7,288 bases of DNA from Gammaproteobacteria bacterium (lineage in GTDB: Bacteria; Pseudomonadota; Gammaproteobacteria; Enterobacterales; Psychrobiaceae). Under the pieces are notes generated by a model. That model searched no databases. It was given only the letters and a program-made list of their open reading frames with translations, and was not told the DNA's origin. Each line of letters opens with the position of its first letter. Position 1 is the stretch's first letter. The position numbers and the translations under genes are program-made. The DNA lies in contig JABSRS010000166.1 in the NCBI GenBank assembly GCA_013214885.1, positions 1-7,288 on the forward strand. The letters are read 5' to 3'. Below are positions 1 through 7,208 of this stretch, piece after piece.

Positions 1-1433
1 TTTTGTTTCAGCTGATTAATTTCAGCCTCTGAGATGAGATCGAACCCTTGTGATATCTCAGTGAGTGCGGGAGCAACCTTGCCATTGGCCCACAAAAAAA
101 CATCTAACTGAAAACTGAAATCTTTAACTCGTTTAAATTGATGGCTTAAATTTAGATTACTAAACGTTGATTTCGCAAATAACTCCGTCATGACCACAGC
201 AGCAACATCGCCACCCCGAACGGCATTAATTAATTCATAAATTGATTTTAATGGTAAAAACTGAGTGTTTGGAAATAATTGCTTTAACTTCGCTATATTC
301 TGATCGCCAAACACTGCTGAATCATAGCCTACTTTTCTCCCTGCCAAGTCACCACTGGTGAGCCGCTGAAACTTATCAGTATAATAAAAAAGTTCGACTT
401 CAATGGAGGCCATTTTACGACCTTTGACCAAACCATTGGTCATTTGGTGTTCAGGATATGACAAGGTTAGATCGGCTAAGCCGCCACGCACATTATCTAA
501 AATTGCAGTGCGGTAACTTGGCATAAAATCGATTAGGGTATTATTTTTTTTTGCCCAAAGATCCCATAAATCGATTAAATAGCCATAAGGTTTACCCTCA
601 GGGGATATCGCAGCAATCGGGGCATAATGTAACGGAGTGGCGAGGATAAGCTTGGCGTTATTTTGTCTACTACTAAACCATTTCAATGCCAATGCTCTTA
701 ATGCCGCATCTGACATATTGGCCCTTCCCCGTTCAACAATATCAATTAAAAAACGGGTTTGTTTCGACGTGGCAACACTAATCGGGTGATTGAATAAATC
801 AATCCGCTTATTTTGTGGGAATAACGCCGTCATTTCTGACGAAGATAGTGCCGATGCAGCAATTCCTGCGACTACTTTGATGTTGCCCGCTTTAACCGCA
901 TTAATTAACTGTTGTCGATTATCGAACACTGAGATCGTGAGTAGCGGGTATTGTTGAGTAATCATATCAATCATTGCCGACCCTTTAATAACCCCCACAA
1001 CATAGGGATACAAAGATTGAATCAGTTGGGTCGACACGACATCATTGGTTAAAAATAACTGACTTTGAATATTAATAATGGGCTTTGAAAACTGCAGTTG
1101 TTGTTCGCGTGAAGCTAAGCGCTGAATCCCCCCGTGCAGGTCAGCATCGCCTCGAGTAACCAGGTCAATCGATTCTGACCATGTTGCCATGTTAAACTCG
1201 ATTTCATAGCCATTGACAGTCCCCCATAATCGCCACCAATCGACCACGAAACCCTGCGCTTGGCCGTCTTGGACAAACTGATAAGGCTTGATATTATTCG
1301 CCAGTGCCACGGTCATGACTCGGGGAGGCACTGTCTGAGATAATTCATTCTCAGGTTCAACGGCACTATTGGCGGCACTGATAGCAGTGCTTAATCCAAA
1401 ACAACATAACAGTAAAATACGACTTAGCATCAT
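1..1433 (-). CDS. Partial membrane-sensor protein with tandem solute-binding (SBP_bac_3) domains, N-terminal 477 codons
   Basis: The frame stays open from the ATG at 1431-1433 to the left edge, so the C-terminus is missing. The protein begins with a signal peptide: a basic start (MMLSR), a hydrophobic core (ILLLCCFGLSTAIS) and a likely cleavage near Ala20. Two successive family 3 solute-binding folds follow, about residues 39-254 and 261-477. Domain 1 shows the typical 'PYQF..DGQAQGFVVDWW' start, then GDADL (96-99) and SREQQLQFSKP (108-118). Domain 2 shows PYGYLIDLWDLWAKK (282-296), DLAGRKVGY (362-370) and NAVRGGDVAAVV (403-414). In this family, paired Venus-flytrap domains usually form the periplasmic ligand sensor of a BvgS-like histidine kinase or a GGDEF protein, followed by a membrane helix and a cytoplasmic output. 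That output is inferred and lies outside the window. A second in-frame ATG at 1428-1430 is possible. No strong Shine-Dalgarno is seen. It is transcribed divergently from cmoA. A free ABC-transporter binding protein is less likely because there are two domains. Confidence 0.85.
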   Translation of the reverse strand, partial: MMLSRILLLCCFGLSTAISAANSAVEPENELSQTVPPRVMTVALANNIKPYQFVQDGQAQGFVVDWWRLWGTVNGYEIEFNMATWSESIDLVTRGDADLHGGIQRLASREQQLQFSKPIINIQSQLFLTNDVVSTQLIQSLYPYVVGVIKGSAMIDMITQQYPLLTISVFDNRQQLINAVKAGNIKVVAGIAASALSSSEMTALFPQNKRIDLFNHPISVATSKQTRFLIDIVERGRANMSDAALRALALKWFSSRQNNAKLILATPLHYAPIAAISPEGKPYGYLIDLWDLWAKKNNTLIDFMPSYRTAILDNVRGGLADLTLSYPEHQMTNGLVKGRKMASIEVELFYYTDKFQRLTSGDLAGRKVGYDSAVFGDQNIAKLKQLFPNTQFLPLKSIYELINAVRGGDVAAVVMTELFAKSTFSNLNLSHQFKRVKDFSFQLDVFLWANGKVAPALTEISQGFDLISEAEINQLKQ

Positions 1434-1473
1434 AATTCCACACCATTAAGGTGGTTAAATATTCTACAGTAAA

Positions 1474-1501
1474 ATCATAATAAAAAACAGTTGCTTCACA
1501 A
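1474..1501 (-). promoter_or_regulatory. Candidate sigma70 promoter of the leftward sensor gene
   Basis: Read on the minus strand there is a -35-like TTGTGA (plus-strand 1496-1501), a 16-nt spacer and a -10-like TATGAT (1474-1479). These match consensus at 4/6 and 5/6 positions. Transcription would start near 1467, giving a leader of about 34 nt before the ATG at 1433. The region is AT-rich, so chance matches are possible. Confidence 0.35.
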
Positions 1502-1529
1502 ATTCGCTTTTTGTTTTAGTTATTTTTAG

Positions 1530-2333
<804 letters not shown>

Positions 2334-2336
2334 GCA

Positions 2337-3323
2337 ATGTTAGATTTTAGTAATTTTTATCAAATAATCGCCAAAAACCAATTGAGTCATTGGCTCGAGG
2401 TTTTGCCAGCACAACTTGCAACTTGGCGACAAGAAAGACAGCACGGTCAATTTGAAAAGTGGCTTAAAGTGCTTAACAAACTACCTACTGCTGAAGCCGA
2501 TCAGATCAATTTTACCGATCAGGTCAGCATCAACAACAGTCAACCGCTACCCGAGGGTGAATTAAAAAAATTACAATCATTACTGAAGATTTTTAGCCCA
2601 TGGCGCAAAGGACCGTTTAACCTGCATTCGATAACAATCGATACCGAGTGGCGCAGTGACTGGAAGTGGGAACGTTTACGCCAACATATCACACCGTTAG
2701 AACATCGCACCATTCTTGATGTCGGTTGTGGCAGTGGCTATCATTTATGGCGCATGATTGGCGATGGCGCTAAATTTGCGGTAGGGATCGATCCTTCGAC
2801 TCTATTTTTGTTCCAATTTGAAACGGTTCGACAGCTGGCCAACAACGATCAGCGCGCTCACTTGCTACCTTTAGGAATAGAACAGCTTCCGCCTTTAAAA
2901 GCATTTGATACGGTATTCTCAATGGGCGTGCTCTATCATAGACGTTCACCAATCGACCATATCTTAGCCCTAAAAGACCAATTGCGTGATGGCGGAGAAT
3001 TAGTGCTTGAGACGCTGGTTATTGAAGGGGATGAAAATCAAGTGCTGGTGCCATCTGGTCGCTATGGCAAGATGAACAATGTGTGGTTTTTACCCAGTGT
3101 TGCGGCGTTAATTTTATGGCTTGAAAAAGCAGGATTCGAAAATGTCAGAATGATCGACTCCACCGTCACCACCGTTGATGAACAACGAGCGACTCCATGG
3201 ATGGAATTTGAGTCGTTAAGTGATTTTCTTGATCCTAACGATCCAACCAAAACTGTCGAAGGACATCCCGCCCCAAAACGCGCAGTGATCATTGCTAATA
3301 AAGCATTCAATGAATCTGATTAA
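2337..3323 (+). CDS. cmoB: tRNA U34 carboxymethyltransferase CmoB
   Basis: CmoB transfers the carboxymethyl group of Cx-SAM to 5-hydroxyuridine at tRNA position 34, giving 5-carboxymethoxyuridine and widening wobble decoding. The 328-residue product is close to the E. coli length (323). Every family ligand position I could place is intact: Lys91 (in KGPFNLHS), Trp105 and Lys110 ([11 protein letters not shown]), Gly130 in the SAM motif [15 protein letters not shown] (126-140), Asp152, Ile181-Glu182, Met196, Tyr200 ([11 protein letters not shown]) and Arg315 (PKRAVI). About 90 N-terminal residues form the family-specific helical extension before the Rossmann fold. The start lies 3 nt after the cmoA stop, with a purine-rich AAAGAG about 7 nt upstream acting as ribosome binding site. 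No clear terminator separates it from the fadE leader, apart from weak AT-rich inverted repeats. Confidence 0.97.
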   Translation: MLDFSNFYQIIAKNQLSHWLEVLPAQLATWRQERQHGQFEKWLKVLNKLPTAEADQINFTDQVSINNSQPLPEGELKKLQSLLKIFSPWRKGPFNLHSITIDTEWRSDWKWERLRQHITPLEHRTILDVGCGSGYHLWRMIGDGAKFAVGIDPSTLFLFQFETVRQLANNDQRAHLLPLGIEQLPPLKAFDTVFSMGVLYHRRSPIDHILALKDQLRDGGELVLETLVIEGDENQVLVPSGRYGKMNNVWFLPSVAALILWLEKAGFENVRMIDSTVTTVDEQRATPWMEFESLSDFLDPNDPTKTVEGHPAPKRAVIIANKAFNESD

Positions 3324-3354
3324 CTGTTTTAAAGCATCTCGATAACGCAATGTC

Positions 3355-3381
3355 GTGACATCACCTCTTAACTAGTATAAA
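3355..3381 (+). promoter_or_regulatory. Candidate promoter of fadE
   Basis: GTGACA (3355-3360, 5/6 of the -35 consensus) is followed after 15 nt by TATAAA (3376-3381, 5/6 of the -10 consensus). The spacer is shorter than optimal. A second -10-like TATACT lies at 3393-3398. The 94-nt gap after cmoB and this AT-rich stretch suggest that fadE has its own promoter. I see no FadR-type or PsrA-type operator. Confidence 0.35.
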
Positions 3382-3400
3382 AATAAAGTAATTATACTTT
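3374..3400. repeat. Overlapping AT-rich inverted repeats in the fadE leader
   Basis: Two mutually exclusive perfect inverted repeats share the same bases. The first is AGTATAA (3374-3380) with TTATACT (3392-3398), with an 11-nt spacer. The second is AAAGTA (3385-3390) with TACTTT (3395-3400), with a 4-nt spacer. A run of T extends to 3403. They could be an operator for a fadE regulator or a weak terminator for cmoAB. The AT-rich stems would be unstable as RNA, so an operator is slightly more likely. Confidence 0.35.
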
Positions 3401-3405
3401 TTTAA

Positions 3406-3411
3406 CAGGTG
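3406..3411 (+). promoter_or_regulatory. Ribosome binding site that decides the fadE start
   Basis: AGGTGA is complementary to the 16S rRNA anti-Shine-Dalgarno sequence and ends 6 nt before the GTG at 3418. The alternative GTG at 3409 lies inside this motif and has no comparable site of its own, so 3418 is the better start. Confidence 0.65.
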
Positions 3412-3417
3412 ATTCAC

Positions 3418-5871
3418 GTGACAACTTTGTTTATTATTTTTGCCGTTATTGCAGGATTTGGATATCTTGCATACAAACGCTCATCCTTAGTGATGTTTTC
3501 ATTAGCCGCGGCAGTTTTTTTAGTGATGGTGACTATCGCCACCGATGTGTCCAATTTTGTGTGGATCCTATTTATCGCACTGATCGTGCCACTTAACGTC
3601 TCATCCTTACGTCAGCAGTATATTAGTAAGCATTTGCTAAAGCTTTACCGCAATATCATGCCTGAGATGTCACGAACCGAAAAAGAAGCAATCGATGCTG
3701 GTACCACGTGGTGGGAAACTGATCTTTTTCGTGGCGCACCCGATTGGCAAAAACTCCATAACTACCCCGTATCGCGCTTAACACCCGCCGAGCAGGAATT
3801 TTTAGACGGTCCTGTAGAGATAGCGTGTTCGATGGTTAACGAGCATGAAGTCTGTCACGTTGAAGCGGATCTTTCACCGCAACTGTGGCAATACCTAAAA
3901 GACAACGGCTTCTTTGCGATGATAATCAAGAAGAAATACGGTGGGCTCGAGTTTTCAGCCTATGCCCAGTCACGGGTACTCCAAAAACTGTCAGGGATCA
4001 GCACGGTATTAGCATCGACAGTCGGGGTACCTAATTCTCTCGGTCCTGGCGAATTACTCCAACACTACGGCACCGAAAAACAAAAAGACTATTATTTACC
4101 ACGGTTAGCCGCGGGTGATGAAATTCCTTGTTTTGCGTTAACTAGCCCAGAGGCAGGTTCAGACGCAGGCGCAATCCCTGATATCGGGATTGTGTGTCAA
4201 GGACAATGGCAAGGTGAAGACGTTCTGGGAATGAAAATAACGTGGAACAAGCGTTACATTACCTTAGCACCTGTCGCAACGGTCTTAGGACTCGCATTTA
4301 AGCTTCAAGATCCCGAAGGGTTAATTGGCACCACCAAAGATCTTGGGATCACTTGTGCGTTAATTCCCACCGACACCAAAGGCGTTGAGATTGGTCGACG
4401 CCATTTACCCTTAAATGTTCAATTTCAAAATGGCCCAACCAGCGGTAAAGAGGTGTTTTTCCCACTTGAATTTATCATCGGTGGTAGTGAGATGGCTGGT
4501 CGTGGTTGGCAAATGCTGGTTGAGTGTTTGTCGGTTGGGCGCGGGATCACCCTGCCATCAAACTCCGCTGGCGGCATTAAAACATTAGCGCTGGCCACGG
4601 GATCTTATAGCCGGATCCGCCGGCAATTTAAGTTACCGATTGGTCATATGGAAGGCATTGAAGAGCCGCTAGCTCGCTTAGCAGGTAATGCTTATCTAAT
4701 GGATGCGGTAACTACCATGACCACGGGTGCCATTGATCTGGGTGAGAAACCATCAGTGGTATCGGCAATCGTCAAATACCATCTGACCGAGCGCATGAGA
4801 ACTTGCGTCAACGATGCGATGGACATTCATGGCGGCAAAGGCATTTGTTTGGGTCCTAACAACTATGTTGGCCGGGCATACCAAGGAGCTCCTATTGCCA
4901 TTACCGTCGAGGGGGCCAATATTTTAACCCGCTCTTTAATTATTTACGGCCAAGGCGCAATCCGCTGTCACCCTTATGTCTTAGCAGAACTTGATGCCGC
5001 ACAGTTAGATGACGAGCGAGAAGCGCTCGAGCAATTTGACCAAGCGGTATTTGGCCATATTGGTTTTGCAATCAGTAATTTCTGCCGTAGTTTTTGGCTC
5101 GGACTCACCAACAGCCGATTCTCAAACACCCCGTTTAGTGATGATACGGCTCGCTATTATCAACACCTTAATCGATTTTCGGCCAACCTAGCCTTTTTAT
5201 CTGACATATCAATGGCGGTGTTAGGCGGTGAACTAAAACGAAAAGAGCGCATTTCTGCGCGACTTGGCGATATTCTTAGTCAATTATATTTGTGCTCTGC
5301 CACCCTTAAACGTTTTAATGACGAAGGTCGCCAGCAAGCAGACTTACCACTAGTTCATTGGGCTGTACGTGATTCATTATTTAAAACACAAATCGCCTTA
5401 GACGAGCTATTACGCAATTTCCCAGTCAAAATAATTGGTAAAATACTACGCTGGGTTCTTTACCCGACAGGGATCACCCTAGTTGCGCCAAATGATCAAC
5501 TAGACCAAGAGGTTGCTAGAATAATCCAGACTCCTGGCTTGACGCGAGATCGTCTTGGTTATGGCCAATACTTGACTAAAAACGACAATAATCCCGTTGG
5601 GATCCAAGAACAAACCCTACTTGATGTCCTAGCAACTGAAAAAATATTAAGAAAAATATCTAAGTTAAGCGGCAAAAAAGAGCAATTAATATTCCTCGAT
5701 AAACTAGCCGATCGTGCTCTCGAGCAAGGCTATATTACTGAAGAGGAGGCACAGCTGCTGCGCACCACTGAAATTGGCAGGCTGGCCACCATTAATGTCG
5801 ACGACTTTAGCCCCGCTCAACTAAAATCTGGTCGAGCAACACCAAAGCCTAACACTGAAAAAGTTACTTAA
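3418..5871 (+). CDS. fadE: Acyl-CoA dehydrogenase FadE
   Basis: FadE catalyses the first, FAD-dependent step of fatty acid beta-oxidation, oxidising acyl-CoA to trans-2-enoyl-CoA. With the GTG start at 3418 the product has 817 residues, close to E. coli FadE (814) and far longer than ordinary acyl-CoA dehydrogenases. The N-terminus is hydrophobic, with probable membrane segments at about 2-18, 24-43 and 47-61. The family-specific [16 protein letters not shown] follows at 85-100. Next come the dehydrogenase N-terminal and middle domains, including [20 protein letters not shown] (165-184) and [17 protein letters not shown] (238-254). The helical C-domain has [20 protein letters not shown] (487-506), where Glu498 sits where the catalytic base is found in other acyl-CoA dehydrogenases (inferred from the motif). 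The remaining ~300 residues are the FadE-type extension, with [13 protein letters not shown] and the near-terminal [11 protein letters not shown]. The GTG at 3409 is a less likely start. No frameshift or missing motif is seen. It converges with iscX. Confidence 0.96.
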   Translation: MTTLFIIFAVIAGFGYLAYKRSSLVMFSLAAAVFLVMVTIATDVSNFVWILFIALIVPLNVSSLRQQYISKHLLKLYRNIMPEMSRTEKEAIDAGTTWWETDLFRGAPDWQKLHNYPVSRLTPAEQEFLDGPVEIACSMVNEHEVCHVEADLSPQLWQYLKDNGFFAMIIKKKYGGLEFSAYAQSRVLQKLSGISTVLASTVGVPNSLGPGELLQHYGTEKQKDYYLPRLAAGDEIPCFALTSPEAGSDAGAIPDIGIVCQGQWQGEDVLGMKITWNKRYITLAPVATVLGLAFKLQDPEGLIGTTKDLGITCALIPTDTKGVEIGRRHLPLNVQFQNGPTSGKEVFFPLEFIIGGSEMAGRGWQMLVECLSVGRGITLPSNSAGGIKTLALATGSYSRIRRQFKLPIGHMEGIEEPLARLAGNAYLMDAVTTMTTGAIDLGEKPSVVSAIVKYHLTERMRTCVNDAMDIHGGKGICLGPNNYVGRAYQGAPIAITVEGANILTRSLIIYGQGAIRCHPYVLAELDAAQLDDEREALEQFDQAVFGHIGFAISNFCRSFWLGLTNSRFSNTPFSDDTARYYQHLNRFSANLAFLSDISMAVLGGELKRKERISARLGDILSQLYLCSATLKRFNDEGRQQADLPLVHWAVRDSLFKTQIALDELLRNFPVKIIGKILRWVLYPTGITLVAPNDQLDQEVARIIQTPGLTRDRLGYGQYLTKNDNNPVGIQEQTLLDVLATEKILRKISKLSGKKEQLIFLDKLADRALEQGYITEEEAQLLRTTEIGRLATINVDDFSPAQLKSGRATPKPNTEKVT

Positions 5872-5875
5872 GTAA
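5864..5875. repeat. 12-bp perfect palindrome over the fadE stop codon
   Basis: TTACTTAAGTAA is perfectly self-complementary and contains the fadE TAA stop (5869-5871). It lies 2 nt before the shared hairpin at 5878-5903. It may add to 3'-end structure or be chance in AT-rich DNA. Confidence 0.4.
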
Positions 5876-5877
5876 TT

Positions 5878-5903
5878 GGACTAGGCTGTTATTTGCCTAG
5901 TCC
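5878..5903. terminator. Shared hairpin between convergent fadE and iscX
   Basis: GGACTAGGC (5878-5886) pairs perfectly with GCCTAGTCC (5895-5903) across the 8-nt loop TGTTATTT, giving a stable 9-bp stem. It lies 6 nt after the fadE stop, and its right arm contains the iscX stop codon (5897-5899). The stem is the same from both directions, so it can end or protect both transcripts. Neither side has an immediate U-tract: on the minus strand the nearest T-run is about 14 nt beyond the stem. It may therefore be an imperfect intrinsic terminator or a 3'-end stabiliser. Confidence 0.75.
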
Positions 5904-6097
5904 GCTTCATCGATCCATGCCAATTGCACAGCTTCCAACACTCTTTCACCGCAATGCTTGGGGTCATCATCAAAATTGTCCAGCGCAATAATCCACTGCA
6001 TTAATTGGGTGAAATGCAGCTTAGTTGGGTCAACATCAGGATGTTGTTCTAATAAATCTAACGCAATGTCGAGTGAGTCAATCCAGCGTAATCCCAT
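5897..6097 (-). CDS. iscX: Fe-S cluster assembly protein IscX (YfhJ family)
   Basis: IscX is a small acidic protein that binds the cysteine desulfurase IscS and iron and modulates the rate of cluster assembly on IscU. The predicted product has 66 residues, the same as E. coli IscX. It carries the family pattern MGLRWIDS, the conserved 'HPDVDPTKLHFTQL' segment, the central LDNFDDDP acidic stretch and the C-terminal LEAVQLAWIDEAD, all at the expected spacing. I place the start at 6097 rather than at the adjacent in-frame ATG at 6100. The strong Shine-Dalgarno AGGAGA (plus strand 6104-6109) is then 6 nt away instead of 3, and the N-terminus matches the family MGL(R/K)W. In E. coli iscX ends the isc operon after fdx; here it stands alone between fadE and a glutathione S-transferase gene. 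Its stop codon lies in the arm of the hairpin shared with fadE. Confidence 0.95.
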   Translation of the reverse strand: MGLRWIDSLDIALDLLEQHPDVDPTKLHFTQLMQWIIALDNFDDDPKHCGERVLEAVQLAWIDEAD

Positions 6098-6103
6098 CAT
6101 TTA

Positions 6104-6109
6104 TCTCCT
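6104..6109 (-). promoter_or_regulatory. Strong ribosome binding site of iscX
   Basis: On the minus strand this reads AGGAGA, ending 6 nt before the ATG at 6097 and 3 nt before the ATG at 6100. The spacing favours the downstream ATG. Confidence 0.7.
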
Positions 6110-6127
6110 AGCAACCATTGTTTATTT

Positions 6128-6136
6128 AAAATAGCA
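6128..6136 (-). promoter_or_regulatory. Candidate extended -10 promoter of iscX
   Basis: On the minus strand this reads TGC-TATTTT, an extended -10 (TGn) pattern with a partial hexamer. It would give a leader of roughly 24 nt. No good -35 is spaced correctly, and I could not recognise an IscR site. Confidence 0.25.
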
Positions 6137-6230
6137 CACTCAATTGTCATCAACACACGATAATAAACTTGCAACAAACTTATAAATTAGGTAAATATAC
6201 GAGTAACTCAATAAAAAACAGGTTCTTATA

Positions 6231-6875
6231 ATGATTAAATTGCACGGTTTCGCAGTCAGTAATTATTTTAATATGGTGAATTTTGTACTACTCACCAAGA
6301 ATATTGAACATCAACTAGTCGCCACCTTTCCAAGCCAACAGGATGACTTTCTGTTAAAAAGCCCACGAGGCATGGTCCCATTTATCGAAACCGAAGAAGG
6401 CTTCATTAGTGAGACAAGTGCAATTATTGAGTATCTTGACCAATGTTATCCGACACCAGCATTATTGCCCCAAGCCCCTTTTGAGCTGGCAAAAGTTCGT
6501 GAACTAGCACGGATGATTGAACTGTATATTGAACTGCCAGCAAGACGTTTATACGGTGAGTTATTATTTAACAAGCCTGCCGATCCAGAAACCAAAAAGC
6601 ATGTACAGGCATCATTAACTAAAGGGATTAAGGCGATTGCCAGCTTAGCCACATTCAGCCCATATACCTGTGGAGAGCAACTGAGTATCGCCGATGTCTA
6701 TCTGTATTTTTCATTAACTCTCGCCAACAAAGTAAGCATTGAGCTGCTTGATCAAGATCTGCTCAAGCAAATTCCATCAGCCAAGACTACCTTAGAGTTA
6801 CTTGAACAACTGCCAGCCATTAACCAGATTAATCTTGCAACCAAAGAAGCTTTAGCCTCATTTTCCAAGCGTTAG
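6231..6875 (+). CDS. Glutathione S-transferase family protein
   Basis: The 214-residue product has the two-domain glutathione transferase fold. The N-terminal thioredoxin-like domain covers about residues 1-76. It includes the start LHGFAVSNYFNMV, where Ser10 or Tyr12 could be the thiol-activating residue. The conserved cis-proline is Pro50 in RGMVPFIET, and the glutathione gamma-glutamyl contact is Glu61-Thr62-Ser63 in SETSAIIEYLDQCYP. The C-terminal all-helical domain (about 85-214) contains the N-capping box LSIADVYLYF (Ser152 to Asp155). Family members conjugate or reduce electrophiles with glutathione in the cytoplasm, or act as transcription partners (SspA-like). The substrate cannot be read from the sequence, so no symbol is given. 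The start is ATG at 6231 with AGG 8 nt upstream. A 6-bp inverted repeat (6853-6858 with 6874-6879) spans the stop codon, with no T-run, so it is a poor terminator. The gene diverges from iscX. Confidence 0.88.
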   Translation: MIKLHGFAVSNYFNMVNFVLLTKNIEHQLVATFPSQQDDFLLKSPRGMVPFIETEEGFISETSAIIEYLDQCYPTPALLPQAPFELAKVRELARMIELYIELPARRLYGELLFNKPADPETKKHVQASLTKGIKAIASLATFSPYTCGEQLSIADVYLYFSLTLANKVSIELLDQDLLKQIPSAKTTLELLEQLPAINQINLATKEALASFSKR

Positions 6876-6882
6876 GCTATAG

Positions 6883-6959
6883 CGATACCAATTCCATTGA
6901 CTCTGTCCCAATTAACTGTGTCTGTTTTTAAGGCTGTGTGTAGTTAGGTGTTGGTATCG
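6883..6959. repeat. 77-bp segment bounded by 9-bp inverted repeats (possible MITE-like element)
   Basis: CGATACCAA (6883-6891) and TTGGTATCG (6951-6959) are perfect inverted repeats enclosing 59 bp with no reading frame. The left end lies 8 nt after the GST stop codon. Short non-coding segments with inverted ends just behind a gene are typical of miniature inverted-repeat elements or their remnants. No target-site duplication is obvious, so mobility is inferred only from layout. Confidence 0.4.
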
Positions 6960-7103
6960 TATTGCAGTTCACGAAACTTCAGAAGCAATCATGGTCAATT
7001 TCTGACTCAGGACTTTAAATTTCTATCTCGCTTGCACGCAAAAGCGACTTAGACACTCAATGCTGAGTTTGTTCTCGGCCAAAAGCGGTCGCTGACCAGT
7101 TCA

Positions 7104-7117
7104 TTTTTTGCAAAAAA
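7104..7117. repeat. 14-bp perfect palindrome TTTTTTGCAAAAAA
   Basis: Six T and six A residues flank a central GC, giving perfect dyad symmetry. It could be a protein-binding site or part of a repeat. As RNA it cannot form a normal hairpin because there is no loop unless several pairs open. Confidence 0.4.
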
Positions 7118-7130
7118 ACACCTTCATAAT

Positions 7131-7208
7131 TTTGCTTTCAAGCGATTATTACTTCAATTTATGAACATTTAATAAGCAGTCAAAAGTACGAGCCAAGTTG
7201 AAAGCAAA
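7131..7208. repeat. 78-bp segment bounded by 11-bp perfect inverted repeats
   Basis: TTTGCTTTCAA (7131-7141) is the exact reverse complement of TTGAAAGCAAA (7198-7208), separated by 56 bp. A second, nested pair, TTATTA (7146-7151) and TAATAA (7170-7175), lies inside. The segment has no gene. It is similar in size to the 77-bp segment at 6883-6959, but its ends have a different sequence. Confidence 0.5.

Larger units (their letters stand above)
6101..6230. other. Divergent intergenic region between iscX and the GST gene
   Basis: This 130-bp AT-rich gap must hold the promoters for both divergent genes. Rightward, TTGCAA (6169-6174) with TAAATA (6192-6197) at 17 nt is the only tolerable -35/-10 pair, and it is weak. 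AGG at 6220-6222 is a plausible ribosome binding site for the gene starting at 6231. No clear operator was found. Confidence 0.4.

Noticed and set aside
1..1433. Ordinary ABC-transporter binding protein or lipoprotein
   Set aside because: There are two tandem binding domains rather than one. The Cys10-Cys11 context (LLLCC) lacks the small residue needed before a lipobox cysteine.
2770..2952. Minus-strand open frame of 60 codons inside cmoB
   Set aside because: It is antisense to a fully conserved methyltransferase gene and has no recognisable protein pattern or ribosome site.
3062..3310. Minus-strand open frame of 82 codons inside cmoB
   Set aside because: It lies wholly antisense to the conserved C-terminal half of CmoB, with no family features.
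3351..3366. Short dyads TGTC-GT-GACA and GTGA-CA-TCAC as CRP or FadR operators
   Set aside because: Each arm is only 4 bp, and the spacing does not fit the 6-nt centre of a CRP site or a FadR palindrome.
5009..5191. Plus-strand 60-codon frame inside fadE
   Set aside because: It overlaps the intact FadE frame in another phase and shows no independent coding signal.
6446..6652. Minus-strand 68-codon frame inside the GST gene
   Set aside because: It is antisense to a conserved gene with no recognisable product.
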